In this document: positions 38,759 to 47,141 of the stretch, piece by piece
Numbering within the stretch: the first letter of the stretch is position 1
Layout of the letters: every line of letters starts with the position of its first letter
Origin: Deltaproteobacteria bacterium
GTDB taxonomy: Bacteria; Myxococcota_A; Polyangia; Haliangiales; JADYYK01
Direction: 5' to 3'
Length of the DNA: 64,000 nt
Assembly: GCA_020853705.1 (NCBI GenBank)
Contig: JADYYK010000271.1
Coordinates: forward strand, 1-64,000
Notes under the pieces: model-generated
The model's input: only the letters and a program-made list of their open reading frames with translations
Told to the model about the DNA's origin: nothing
Databases searched by the model: none
Position numbers and translations under genes: made by a program

Positions 38759-40015
38759 CTAATTCGCAAACGGATCGACGATTCCACCCGCTTTTTTCGT
38801 GGTGGTCTTCTTGGGCGTCGACTTGGTGGGCTTGCTTGCAGGCTTCTGAGCCGGCGTAGCGAACGGGTCGGCGATGGAGCCCTTCACCGCGGCCGGCTTG
38901 GTGGCCGGCTTGGCGGCGACCGGCTTGGTGGCCGGCTTGCTGGTGGTCGGCTTCTTGGCCTCGACCGGGAGCGGGGTCACGATCGGCGCCGGGGCCGGCT
39001 CGACCACGGCGGCGGCAGCGGCGGGGGCGGGGGCGATGGGCTCGACCACCGGCGCGGGGGCCGCCGAGGCGGCGGGCGCGACGGGCAGCGGCTCGACCAC
39101 GGGGGCGGGCGCGGCGACGGCGGCGGGATCGGGCTGGACCGCGCCAGGTGCCGCGGCCGGATCGGCGGGGGCGCCAGCGCTGACCGGGGCGGCGGCCGGG
39201 GCCGCGGCGCTGCCGGTCGGAACCATCGGCGCGGTCGGCGCGGCGGTGGCGCCGGTGTCCTTCTTGGTGCTGTCCTTCTTCATCGTCATGCGCACGACGA
39301 AGAAGACGACCACGGCGCCGGCGGCGAAGGCCACCAGCAGCGCCGGCAGACCGAGGCCCTTCTTGACCACCACGGGCGGCGCGGCGGCGACCGGGACCGC
39401 GGCGGCGACCACCGGCGGCTTGGGCAGCTTGGCGACCACCTCGGTCTTGTCGGAGACCACCGGCTTGGCCGAGGCCGCCTCGTCCGCATCGTCATCGCCA
39501 TCCGTGTCGATGTCGATGTCCTCGGGCGGCGCCTTGCGCAGCGCGATCTCGGCGGCCTGCGCGGCGACCGCGGCGTGGGCCTGGATGGCGCTGCCGTTCT
39601 TGGGCGTGCCGCTCGGCTTGCGCTTCTTCCCGGAGGGGGCGGGCTCGGCCTTGCCGACCTTGTCGTCGGGCATGACCGGGCGGCCGACCAGGGTCGACTT
39701 GTTCAGCAGCTCGGGCGCCGGCGTGCCCTGGGGGCGCTCGGCGTCCTTGTCGCCGGCCACGCCCCAGCCATCGAACTCCTCGATGGCCTGCGTGTTGGCG
39801 CGGGTGATGAACGCCTCCAGGGCGTCTTCCACCGACTTCTCACGGCCTGAGTTGCGGCTGGCTTCGATCTTCACGTTGGCCTTCCCCTCGGGCTCCGCCG
39901 ACGCCTTGTGAGCGTGGCCGTTGGTCCCATTTTTACCGTTGCTACCACCCTCGGAGGCCGCGGCCTCTTCAGGGTCCACCTTCTGGACGCGCTCGGTGTC
40001 ATCCGGTTCCGACAT
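38759..40015 (-). CDS. Hypothetical single-pass membrane protein, Ala/Pro-rich
   Basis: The 418-aa product has a charged, probably cytoplasmic N-terminal half (1-235), one membrane helix (about 238-258, LGLPALLVAFAAGAVVVFF) and a long Ala/Pro/Val-rich outer half. It ends with Lys/Thr repeats and two DPFAxP motifs (SIADPFATP and GIVDPFAN). The layout resembles membrane-anchored spacer proteins of myxobacteria, but no family is recognised. GGAGG is present near its start. It is 72 bases downstream of the MshEN-like gene and could share its transcript. Confidence 0.65.
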   Translation of the reverse strand: MSEPDDTERVQKVDPEEAAASEGGSNGKNGTNGHAHKASAEPEGKANVKIEASRNSGREKSVEDALEAFITRANTQAIEEFDGWGVAGDKDAERPQGTPAPELLNKSTLVGRPVMPDDKVGKAEPAPSGKKRKPSGTPKNGSAIQAHAAVAAQAAEIALRKAPPEDIDIDTDGDDDADEAASAKPVVSDKTEVVAKLPKPPVVAAAVPVAAAPPVVVKKGLGLPALLVAFAAGAVVVFFVVRMTMKKDSTKKDTGATAAPTAPMVPTGSAAAPAAAPVSAGAPADPAAAPGAVQPDPAAVAAPAPVVEPLPVAPAASAAPAPVVEPIAPAPAAAAAVVEPAPAPIVTPLPVEAKKPTTSKPATKPVAAKPATKPAAVKGSIADPFATPAQKPASKPTKSTPKKTTTKKAGGIVDPFAN

Positions 40016-40087
40016 TGCTGCGTCCTCCGCTGACTCGATTGAGAGGAGAGAATTCTAGCAACAACTCGGTCCCGGCGCCTGTGGCGC

Positions 40088-40324
40088 TTACGCCTCGACC
40101 TCGACCACGGGCAGTTCCCCGTGATATTCGCGGGCGCAGGCCTCGATGGCCGCGCGCTCGGCGAAGCCGCGACCGGCGATGACATCGCCGATGCGGACGC
40201 CGGTCTGCCAGTGATCGGCCAGGGCGTCGAGCAGCTCGCCCTCGGCGAGCACGCGGCGCTCGACCAGGAACTCGCCAAAGCGGATGGGCATCAGGACGCG
40301 GCGTTCGAACGATTCGAGCTGCAT
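40088..40324 (-). CDS. Stand-alone MshEN-like domain protein
   Basis: The 78-aa product resembles a single N-terminal domain of GspE/PilB-type ATPases: IRFGEFLVERRVLAEGELLD, then VRIGDVIAGRGFAERAAIEA and GELPVVEV, matching the pattern RLGxLLVxxGxI...L...ALxxQ. Such MshEN domains bind c-di-GMP or mediate pilus motor contacts; some canonical Arg/Leu/Gly positions are altered here. ATG 40324 is chosen because GGGAGA lies six bases upstream; a longer frame begins at 40405. Its likely partners are unknown, though pilB itself (32234) carries the same domain type. Confidence 0.6.
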   Translation of the reverse strand: MQLESFERRVLMPIRFGEFLVERRVLAEGELLDALADHWQTGVRIGDVIAGRGFAERAAIEACAREYHGELPVVEVEA

Positions 40325-40492
40325 GTCTATCTCCCTACAGAGCCCTACAAAGCTGAACTGAATCTCATCTCCAGGGGTTCCAGTCAAGCGGATTCTTGGA
40401 CACATTACCCCCTATGTCCCATGGAACAATCGTTCTCCGAGCAGCTTCGCGAGCTTGGCAGGGGTAGGGGGGTGCATTAGGATGCGCGCCTC

Positions 40493-41794
40493 ATGGCAGC
40501 CCCTCCTCCAAGGCGTCCGCCTCCCCGCGGGCGCAAGCCGGTCCAGGTCGATCAGTCGCGCTCGCGTGTCGTCATCCAGGGGCCGGGCTCCGGCGGCACG
40601 TCGATCAGGAGGGGGGCGGTGCGCCTGCCAGGTGACGTGGCGTACCGGGTCGAGATCGGCCACCCATGGGTGTATCGCGAGGCGCTGGGCAACCGGCCGC
40701 TGCAGGCGGAGTCGGGGGCGCAGGTCGAGCTGCTGGGGCCGTCGGGGGAGCTGGTCGGGGTCGGCCTCTACGATCCGGATGGCGCCATCGCGGTGCGCGT
40801 GTTCGTGCGCAGCGAGGGGCGCGGCATCGATGGTGCGCTGGTGGCCGAGCGCGTGAAGCGCGCGGTGGCGCTGCGGCGCGCGCTGCTGCCCGAGGGGCTG
40901 GACGCGTACCGGGTCGTCAACGCCGAGAGCGACGGCCTGCCGGCGATGACGGTGGATCGCTACGGGGACTACCTGGTGGTGCACCTGTTCTCGCCGTCGG
41001 TGCTCAAGCTGCAGGACGCGCTGCTCGACGCGCTGGTGGCGGAGCTTCAGCCGGCGGGGGTGTACGTGCAGAAGCGCTTCAAGTCGCTGGCGGGCGACGC
41101 GCCGCGCGGGCCGGGCGAGCTGCTGCGCGGCGAGGCTGCGCCGGTCGAGGTCGTGGTGCACGAGAATGGCCTGAAGTTCGCGGTCGATCCGACCGCGCCG
41201 CTGGCGACCGGCCTGTTCCCCGATCTGCGCGAGGGCCGGGCGCTGGTCGGGGCGCGGTCGGCGGGCAAGCGCGTGCTCAACCTGTTCTCGTACACCGGCG
41301 CGTTCTCGGTGTACGCCGCGCGCGCAGGCGCGACCGAGGTGGTCAGCGTCGATCTGGCGGCCAAGGCGCTGGCGCGCGGGCGCCACAACCTGACGCTGAA
41401 TGGCCTGGATCCCGAGAAGGTCGAGCACCAGGCCGCGGACGCGTTCAAGGTGCTGGCCAAGTTCGCCGAGCGCGGGCGCAAGTTCGATCTGGTGGTGCTG
41501 GATCCGCCGTCGTTCGCGGCGGGCCAGGGTCGCGTGTTCTCGGCGGCCAAGGACTATGCCGAGCTGGTCACGGCGGTGCTGGGGGTGACCGCGCCGGGGG
41601 CGCTGCTGGCGTGCGCGTCGAACACCGCGAAGCTGTCGGCCGAGGAGTTCGACCGCGCGCTGGCGCAGGGGGCGGCCGCGGCGCGGGTGCAGGTGCGCGT
41701 GGTCGAGCGCCGCGGGTTGCCCGCCGACTTCCCGGTGGTGCCAGGCTTCCCGGAGGGCAACTACCTCAAGTTCGTGGTGCTGGCCCGGGCCTAG
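40493..41794 (+). CDS. RlmI-like class I SAM-dependent rRNA methyltransferase
   Basis: Predicted 23S rRNA cytosine C5-methyltransferase of 433 aa. After a basic Pro-rich leader (1-40) come a PUA-type RNA-binding domain (about 42-120; GHPWVYREALG, LVGVGLYDPDGAIAVR), a linking EEHAD-like region (about 125-240), and a Rossmann methyltransferase domain with motif I VLNLFSYTGAFSVYAARAGA and motif IV DLVVLDPPSFA. The order and length match the RlmI/RlmK family. It converges with a lipoprotein gene and shares a hairpin with it. Confidence 0.85.
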   Translation: MAAPPPRRPPPRGRKPVQVDQSRSRVVIQGPGSGGTSIRRGAVRLPGDVAYRVEIGHPWVYREALGNRPLQAESGAQVELLGPSGELVGVGLYDPDGAIAVRVFVRSEGRGIDGALVAERVKRAVALRRALLPEGLDAYRVVNAESDGLPAMTVDRYGDYLVVHLFSPSVLKLQDALLDALVAELQPAGVYVQKRFKSLAGDAPRGPGELLRGEAAPVEVVVHENGLKFAVDPTAPLATGLFPDLREGRALVGARSAGKRVLNLFSYTGAFSVYAARAGATEVVSVDLAAKALARGRHNLTLNGLDPEKVEHQAADAFKVLAKFAERGRKFDLVVLDPPSFAAGQGRVFSAAKDYAELVTAVLGVTAPGALLACASNTAKLSAEEFDRALAQGAAAARVQVRVVERRGLPADFPVVPGFPEGNYLKFVVLARA

Positions 41795-41812
41795 CCCTGA
41801 GGGTTGTCAGGG
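41795..41812. terminator. Hairpin between convergent genes
   Basis: A perfect 6-bp stem (CCCTGA with TCAGGG, loop GGGTTG) begins right after the methyltransferase TAG and contains the stop codon of the opposing lipoprotein gene. Its symmetrical position suits a bidirectional terminator, although the stem is short. Confidence 0.4.
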
Positions 41813-42364
41813 TGTAAAGGTGATGAGGCGGATCAGGGCGCCCTGGGTGGGCGGGCCGCCAGTCGAGCTGAGCTCGATGCGGCGGATCTGGCCGCCATTG
41901 GGGAAGGCCACGGTGGCGCGGCGGTAGCCGGTGGCGGTGTCGGGGGTGGTGACCAGGGCCGCGGCGTCGAGGCGCAGCGCGGGCTGGCTGGAGCCGCCGT
42001 CGCCGCCCAGCGCGCCGCCGTCGTCGCCGGCGTAGAGGTCGATGGTCAGCGGGGCGTCGGAGTCGTCGAAGGCGAGCTCGACGCTGCGGGCGTCGCAGCG
42101 AGCGCGCAGCACGACCTTGCCGCCGTTGCCGATGAGGACCGCGGGCGTGGGTGGGGTGGTGGCGCCGTCGCGCAGCACCATGACGGAGCCCGATGAGGTG
42201 ATGTCGATGCCGCCGAGGGGCGCGGAGGGTAGCAGGCCGTTGGGCACGGTCTCGAAGGTCGCGGTCAGCGCGGCCTTGCAGGGATCGCTGGAGTCGCCGC
42301 CACAGCCCGCCAGGGCCAGGGCCAGGGCGAGCGCTGTCAGGGTCGCGTGGTAGGACCCACCCAC
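41807..42364 (-). CDS. Hypothetical lipoprotein
   Basis: The 185-aa product has a lipoprotein leader (ATLTALALALALAGC) and a beta-rich mature domain (about 30-185; GKVVLRARCDARSVELAFDD, RRIELSSTGGPPTQGALIR), perhaps a carbohydrate-binding-like beta sandwich. No family is recognised. GTG 42364 is chosen because it immediately precedes the leader; the frame upstream is open to 42619 but encodes only repetitive Ala/Arg/Pro sequence from a tandem repeat. Confidence 0.65.
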   Translation of the reverse strand: MGGSYHATLTALALALALAGCGGDSSDPCKAALTATFETVPNGLLPSAPLGGIDITSSGSVMVLRDGATTPPTPAVLIGNGGKVVLRARCDARSVELAFDDSDAPLTIDLYAGDDGGALGGDGGSSQPALRLDAAALVTTPDTATGYRRATVAFPNGGQIRRIELSSTGGPPTQGALIRLITFTP

Positions 42365-42371
42365 CCACGAG

Positions 42372-42502
42372 CGGGCGGGGGAGCGGCCGGCGCAGCGGGC
42401 GGGGGAACGGGCGGGGGCGCGGCCGGCGCAGCGGGCGGGGGAGCGGGCGAGGGCGCGGCCGGCGCAGCGGGCGGGGGCGCGGCCGCCGCAGCGGGCGGGG
42501 TC
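42372..42502. repeat. GC-rich 36-bp tandem repeat upstream of the lipoprotein gene
   Basis: The string CGGCCGGCGC recurs at 42384, 42420 and 42456 (36-base steps), with a variant 24 bases later at 42480, embedded in GCGGGCGGGG blocks of 12-base periodicity. It fills the gap between the lipoprotein start (42364) and the 3-prime end of the GNAT-fusion gene (42513). No other gene or promoter is discernible there. Confidence 0.75.
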
Positions 42503-42512
42503 GCTCGAGCTC

Positions 42513-44270
42513 TCAACAACGGCGGGCCTCCTCGATGATCTGGGTGCTGGCGGCGGCGGGCAGCCAGCCCCAGGGCAGGTCGTGGCCGCGCACGGTGGCG
42601 CGGGCGCCGTCGGCGCCACCGGCGGCGGGGGCGTCGGCCTCGTCGAGCGAGACCTCGGCCGCGCGGGCCGCGCTGGCGGTGTGCTGCCGGCTGGCCAGCA
42701 GCAGCGGGCAGTGATGGGCGTGGCGCACGGTGACCACCGGCAGGCTGGCCGGCGACGCCGTGGTCACCAGGGTGTGCGGCGCGGCGAAGCGCGGCAGCGG
42801 CGCCGGCTGGGCCCCGGTGGGCCCGGTCAGCGCCAGCCAGAGCAGGCGGGCGTCGTCGTCCTCGCGGCGGTCGACCTCGACCCAGCCCAGGTGCTTCATC
42901 GCGGTGTCACCCAGGAACTGCTCCTCGGCGGTCGCGATCATGGCGATGCCGAGCAGCCGCTGCGCGCGAGCGTCGGCGATCACGGCCTCGATCAGGCGGC
43001 GACCCAGGCCGCGGCCGCGCAGGCGACGGTCGACCCAGGGACAGTGCAGCACCAGCACGCGCTCGGCGGCGACGCCCTCGGGCCCGAGCAGCGGGGCGCG
43101 CGCGCTGCCGAGCAAGCTGGAGTAGACGTGGCCGACCACGCTGCCCGCGCTCTCCAGCACCTTGGCGCGCAGGCCGTCGGGGATGGCGCGCTTGCGACAC
43201 TGCTCGGTCGCGGCGCCGAGGTCACCCAGCGGCAGATCGCGCACGCAGGCGAACAGCGCGCCGGCGTCGCCCAGCGCGAGATCGCGCACCCGCAGCGCCA
43301 GGTCGTCCTCGCGCGCGGCGGCCAGCGCGGCCTCCAGCGCACGCACCCCCTCGACCTCAGCCAGCGCGGCCTCGCGCACGCGCTCGAGCAGGCGGGTCAC
43401 CACGCTGGTGGTGAGGCCGGCACTCGACAGCGCGGGCGGGAAGGGCAGCCGCGCCGCGGCGTCGGCCAGCGCCTCGCTGGCGCGGCCCCAGGCGCGCTCG
43501 GCGCGCTCCAGCGCGGCGCCGGCGCCTGCGCCGAAGTGGCCGCGTATGCTGCCCAGCCAGGCCGTCGCGGCGGCGCGCGCCTCGCTGAGCTGCTGGAAGG
43601 TCCAGGCCAGCCCGGGGGGATCGAAGCGGCCGCTCTCCAGCGTCTCCTCCAGCGTGGCCCAGGCGGCCAGGCCGGCGTCGTGGGTGCGATCGGTCAGGGT
43701 GCCACCGCGCAGGTGGCGCACCGCCGCGGCCAGGGCGCTGCGCACCGCCTGGCCCGGCGCCACCGCGAGCCGCTCGCGCAGCGCCAGCACGCACAGCACC
43801 GCGGGCTCGCCCTCACCGAGGTCGGCCTCGGCCAGCACGGCGGGGCCGCCGCGGCCATCGAGGATCCCGCTGACGGTGAAGCCGCCCGCGCCGCGCCCGG
43901 TGATGAGCCCCCATTCACCCAGGTGCACGCCGTAAGCGAGCGCGGGCCAGCCCCGGGCCAGGGCGCCGTCGATCAGCGCGCGCGCGCGCACGCGCGCCGC
44001 CGGCAGCGACGGATCGTCGGGGCCCACGAACACGATGTCGGCGCTCCAGCCCAGGCGCGCCAGCATGGCGGGCAGCTCGTGCAGCCAGGCGCTGGCGTGC
44101 CAGCCGCCCAGCTCCAGCTCGCGCCCGACCACGATGCGGAAGGCGTCACCGCCGAGGCCGAGCACCTCGGCCACGGTGCGCTCGTCTCCGGCCGCGGTCA
44201 GCGCTGCCCGCAGCGCGGCCGCCAGCGTGGACCAGCCTCTTTGCATGCGCGCGGACACCGGGGCGGACAT
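42513..44270 (-). CDS. GNAT acetyltransferase fused to a BtrH_N-like N-terminal domain
   Basis: The 585-aa cytoplasmic product has three parts. The first (about 15-290) resembles the peptidase-fold BtrH_N group: GLGGDAFRIVVGRELELGGW, then ARGWPALAYGVHLGEWGLITG; however the usual N-terminal Cys is not evident. The second (about 320-480) is a GNAT N-acetyltransferase with acetyl-CoA loop RRLRGRGLGRRLIEAVIADA. The third (about 480-585) is shorter and may be related to the C-terminal YoaP domain that follows GNAT domains in other bacteria, with HHCP near a CxxC position. Substrate unknown. Domain 1 and 3 calls are tentative. Confidence 0.6.
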   Translation of the reverse strand: MSAPVSARMQRGWSTLAAALRAALTAAGDERTVAEVLGLGGDAFRIVVGRELELGGWHASAWLHELPAMLARLGWSADIVFVGPDDPSLPAARVRARALIDGALARGWPALAYGVHLGEWGLITGRGAGGFTVSGILDGRGGPAVLAEADLGEGEPAVLCVLALRERLAVAPGQAVRSALAAAVRHLRGGTLTDRTHDAGLAAWATLEETLESGRFDPPGLAWTFQQLSEARAAATAWLGSIRGHFGAGAGAALERAERAWGRASEALADAAARLPFPPALSSAGLTTSVVTRLLERVREAALAEVEGVRALEAALAAAREDDLALRVRDLALGDAGALFACVRDLPLGDLGAATEQCRKRAIPDGLRAKVLESAGSVVGHVYSSLLGSARAPLLGPEGVAAERVLVLHCPWVDRRLRGRGLGRRLIEAVIADARAQRLLGIAMIATAEEQFLGDTAMKHLGWVEVDRREDDDARLLWLALTGPTGAQPAPLPRFAAPHTLVTTASPASLPVVTVRHAHHCPLLLASRQHTASAARAAEVSLDEADAPAAGGADGARATVRGHDLPWGWLPAAASTQIIEEARRC

Positions 44271-44325
44271 CTGGAATGCTTAGCACGACCGCGTGGGGAC
44301 CGCGGCGGCCGTCGTGCCTGGCGGC

Positions 44326-45363
44326 CTACAGCCGCTCGACCAGCAGCGGCGCCAGGTCGTCCAGCGCCGCCACCTCGTCGACCACGCCGGCCTCGATGGC
44401 GACCTTGGGCATGCCGAAGATCACGCTGGAGGTCTGGTCCTGCGCGAACGTGGTGCCGCCGGCGGCCTTGATGGCGGCCAGCCCCTCGGTGCCGTCCTTG
44501 CCCATGCCGGTCATGACCAGGCCGACCGAGCGGCGCCCGAAGGCGCGCGCCGCCGAGGCCATGGTGACGTCGGCCGCGGGGCGGCAGCCGTGCACCTCGG
44601 GGCCGTCGCTCAAACGGATGAAGCCCGCGCTGTCGATCTCGAGGTGGCGATCCCCGGGGGCGATCAGGGCGCGGCCCTGGCGCGGGCGGTCGCCGTCCTT
44701 GGCCTCGCGGACCTGGATGGCGCTGAGCGCGTCGAGGCGCTCCGCCAGCCGCGCGGTGAAGCCCTCGGGCATGTGCTGCACGATGAGCAGGGCGAACTTG
44801 GTGTCGGCGGGCAGCGCGGGCAGGAAGCGCCCCAGCGCGGCCGGGCCGCCGGTCGAGATGGCGACCACCACCACGCGCGGCCCGGTCGGCGGCCAGGTCG
44901 AGTTGATCGAGTCCATGCGCACCTTGGCGGTGCGCGCGGGCAGCGGCGCCAGCGCGCGCGGGCGCGCCTCGGCGGCGGCCAGCACCTTCTCCAGCAGCTT
45001 GCCCTTGATGCGCGAGAAGTCGGCCGAGACCTCGCCCGAGGGCTTGGCCAGGAAGTCGACCGCGCCGGCGTTGAGCGCCTCGAAGGTCTCGCGCGCGCCG
45101 TCGGTGGTGTGCGCCGACAGCATGACCACCGGGATGGGCGCCGTGGCCAGGATGCGCCGCACCGCGCCGGGGCCATCCAGGTTGGGCATGTTGAAGTCCA
45201 TGGTGATGACGTCAGGGCGCAGGGTGGCGGCGCGGGTCACCGCCTCGGCGCCGTCCCTGGCCTCGCCGACGACCTCGATGCGGGGCTCCGCGGCCAGGAT
45301 CTTCTTGATCGCGGCGCGCATGAACAGCGAGTCGTCGACGATGAGGACGCGCACGCGCTTCAC
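44326..45363 (-). CDS. cheB: CheB, protein-glutamate methylesterase
   Basis: Removes methyl groups from receptor glutamates in adaptation. The 345-aa product has a receiver domain with Asp56 in VITMDFNMPNLDG (residues 5-115), a linker, and the esterase domain with the catalytic Ser in VVAISTGGPAAL, His in LIVQHMPEGFT and Asp in GMGKDGTEGL. The length is normal. GTG 45363 is chosen (VKRVRVLIVDDS) because it overlaps the upstream stop in a GTGA arrangement; the open frame continues far upstream as a shadow. It is the last gene of the chemosensory operon. Confidence 0.93.
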   Translation of the reverse strand: MKRVRVLIVDDSLFMRAAIKKILAAEPRIEVVGEARDGAEAVTRAATLRPDVITMDFNMPNLDGPGAVRRILATAPIPVVMLSAHTTDGARETFEALNAGAVDFLAKPSGEVSADFSRIKGKLLEKVLAAAEARPRALAPLPARTAKVRMDSINSTWPPTGPRVVVVAISTGGPAALGRFLPALPADTKFALLIVQHMPEGFTARLAERLDALSAIQVREAKDGDRPRQGRALIAPGDRHLEIDSAGFIRLSDGPEVHGCRPAADVTMASAARAFGRRSVGLVMTGMGKDGTEGLAAIKAAGGTTFAQDQTSSVIFGMPKVAIEAGVVDEVAALDDLAPLLVERL

Positions 45364-47141
45364 GGGGACTCCTCCGAGGGCGAGATGGCCTTGACGACGT
45401 AGGCGGTGACGGGGTGTTCGATGCCCTTGAGCTTGACGCCCGCCAGCGGCTCGACGCGCAGGCCGGGATCCAGCGGTTCGCACAGGCGGTAGGTCGACTC
45501 GCTGATGAGGACGGCGCCGTGCGGGCAGCTCTGCTCGTAGCGGTTGGCGCGGTTGACGGTGTCGCCGATGACGGTGTAGTCGCGGCGCACGAAGCGGCTG
45601 CCGAGGTCGCCGCGCACCACCGGGCCGCTGTTGATGCCGATGCGCATCGACAGCGCGCGGGCGCGGCCCTGGTTCCAGTCGGCCAGCGCGGCCTGCATGG
45701 CCATGGCGGCGCGGGTGGCGCGCAGCCAGGGCGGGTCGGAACCCGGGATGTGATCGAACACGCCCATGATGGCGTCGCCGATGAACTTGTCGATGTCGCC
45801 GCCGTGCGCCTTCACGATGGGGCACAGGCGGTCGAAGTAGTCGTTGAGCAGATCGATGACCTCGCGCGGGGGCATGGTCGCCGACATCATGGTGAAGCCG
45901 ACGATGTCGGAGAACATCACGGCCATGTCGCGCTCGATGGCGCGCACCTCGCCGAGGGGATCGCCGGCGGCGCGCTGCTCGGCGGCCCTGGCGGCGCCCT
46001 CCGAGATGTAGACCCGCGAGGCCTCCTTGTAGCGGGTCAGCCGGCGCTCGGCCAGGATGCGCTCGACCATGGCGACGCACTTGTCGACGCTGAAGGGCTT
46101 GACCAGGTACGAGGTCAGGCCGACCGCGCGCATCTGGGCCTGGTCGCGCCGGGTGTCGCGCGCGGTCAGCATCATGACCGGGATGTCGCGGGTGGAGGGG
46201 TCGCGCTTGAGGCCATGCACCAGCTCGAAGCCGGTCATCACCGGCATGTCGTAGTCGGTGATGACCATCTCGGGGGTGTGCTCGCGCGCCAGCTCGAGGC
46301 CGATGGCGCCGTTCTCGGCGGTCAGGATCGAGAAGCCCTGGCGCGCCAGCGAGTCGGCCACCAGGTGGCGGATGGCGGGCGAGTCGTCGACCACGAGCAG
46401 GCGCTCGCGGCCGCCGGGCGCGGCGCCGCGGATGAGCGGGCGCAGGCGCGACAAGAGCTCCTCGGCGACCACCGGCTTGACCAGGTAGTCGTCGGCGCCG
46501 GCGTCGAAGCCGCGCTCGAGATCCTGGGCCTCGCCGAGCGCGGAGCAGATGACCACGGGGACGTGCTGGGTGCCCTCGCCGGTCTTGAGCTCGCGGCACA
46601 CGCCATAGCCGTCGAGGCGCGGCATCTCCACATCGGTGATGACCAGGTCGGGGCGGCGCTCGCGCGCCAGCTCCAGCGCCTCGACGCCGTCGGCGGCGCT
46701 GACCACCTCGTAGCCGGCCTCCTCCAGGATGGGGCGGGTGTGGCGGTGGATGAGGGCGCTGTCGTCGGCCAGCAGGATGAGCTTCTTGTCGCGGGTCTGG
46801 CTGCCGACCACCTCGAGCACGTCGGCGTCGGAGAAGGGCAGGCTGAGGAAGCCGTCGGCGCGGGCGGCGCGCGCGGCGCGGCGGTCGGAGTCGGCGATGC
46901 CCAGCACGATGGTGGCCATCAGCGCGGTGCGGGCGTCGTTCTTGAGATCGAGCGTCAGCACCAGGCCATCGGCGCCCGGCACCCGGCGCGGGATGATGGC
47001 GGCCTGCGGCGGGCGCGCGCGCACCGCGCCAGTGAAGCTGCGCACGTCGTGGTAGATGGTGACCTCGTGGCCGGCGGCGCGCAGCGGGCGCGACAGGAGC
47101 TCGGGCAGCACGCGGCCGAGGGCGAGGATGGCGACCTCCAT
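45360..47141 (-). CDS. Multi-receiver protein with class III adenylate/guanylate cyclase output
   Basis: The 593-aa product has three receiver-like domains and a nucleotide cyclase. Domain 1 (1-115) lacks the phospho-acceptor and is a pseudo-receiver. Receivers 2 (about 118-238; LVITDVEMPRLDG) and 3 (about 247-365; MVITDYDMPVMTG) keep the Asp. The C-terminal cyclase (about 400-575) shows both metal-binding Asp residues (FSDIVGFT and GDAIMGVF), the purine-selecting Lys in DKFIGD, and the catalytic Asn/Arg in VNRANR, so it should be active. Sitting between CheA and CheB, it is the probable output of the chemosensory array. It starts at ATG 47141, overlapping the CheA stop. Confidence 0.9.
   Translation of the reverse strand: MEVAILALGRVLPELLSRPLRAAGHEVTIYHDVRSFTGAVRARPPQAAIIPRRVPGADGLVLTLDLKNDARTALMATIVLGIADSDRRAARAARADGFLSLPFSDADVLEVVGSQTRDKKLILLADDSALIHRHTRPILEEAGYEVVSAADGVEALELARERRPDLVITDVEMPRLDGYGVCRELKTGEGTQHVPVVICSALGEAQDLERGFDAGADDYLVKPVVAEELLSRLRPLIRGAAPGGRERLLVVDDSPAIRHLVADSLARQGFSILTAENGAIGLELAREHTPEMVITDYDMPVMTGFELVHGLKRDPSTRDIPVMMLTARDTRRDQAQMRAVGLTSYLVKPFSVDKCVAMVERILAERRLTRYKEASRVYISEGAARAAEQRAAGDPLGEVRAIERDMAVMFSDIVGFTMMSATMPPREVIDLLNDYFDRLCPIVKAHGGDIDKFIGDAIMGVFDHIPGSDPPWLRATRAAMAMQAALADWNQGRARALSMRIGINSGPVVRGDLGSRFVRRDYTVIGDTVNRANRYEQSCPHGAVLISESTYRLCEPLDPGLRVEPLAGVKLKGIEHPVTAYVVKAISPSEESP

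Noticed and set aside
42365..42619. N-terminal extension of the lipoprotein gene
   Set aside because: It would place about 85 repetitive Ala/Arg residues before the lipoprotein leader, incompatible with export.
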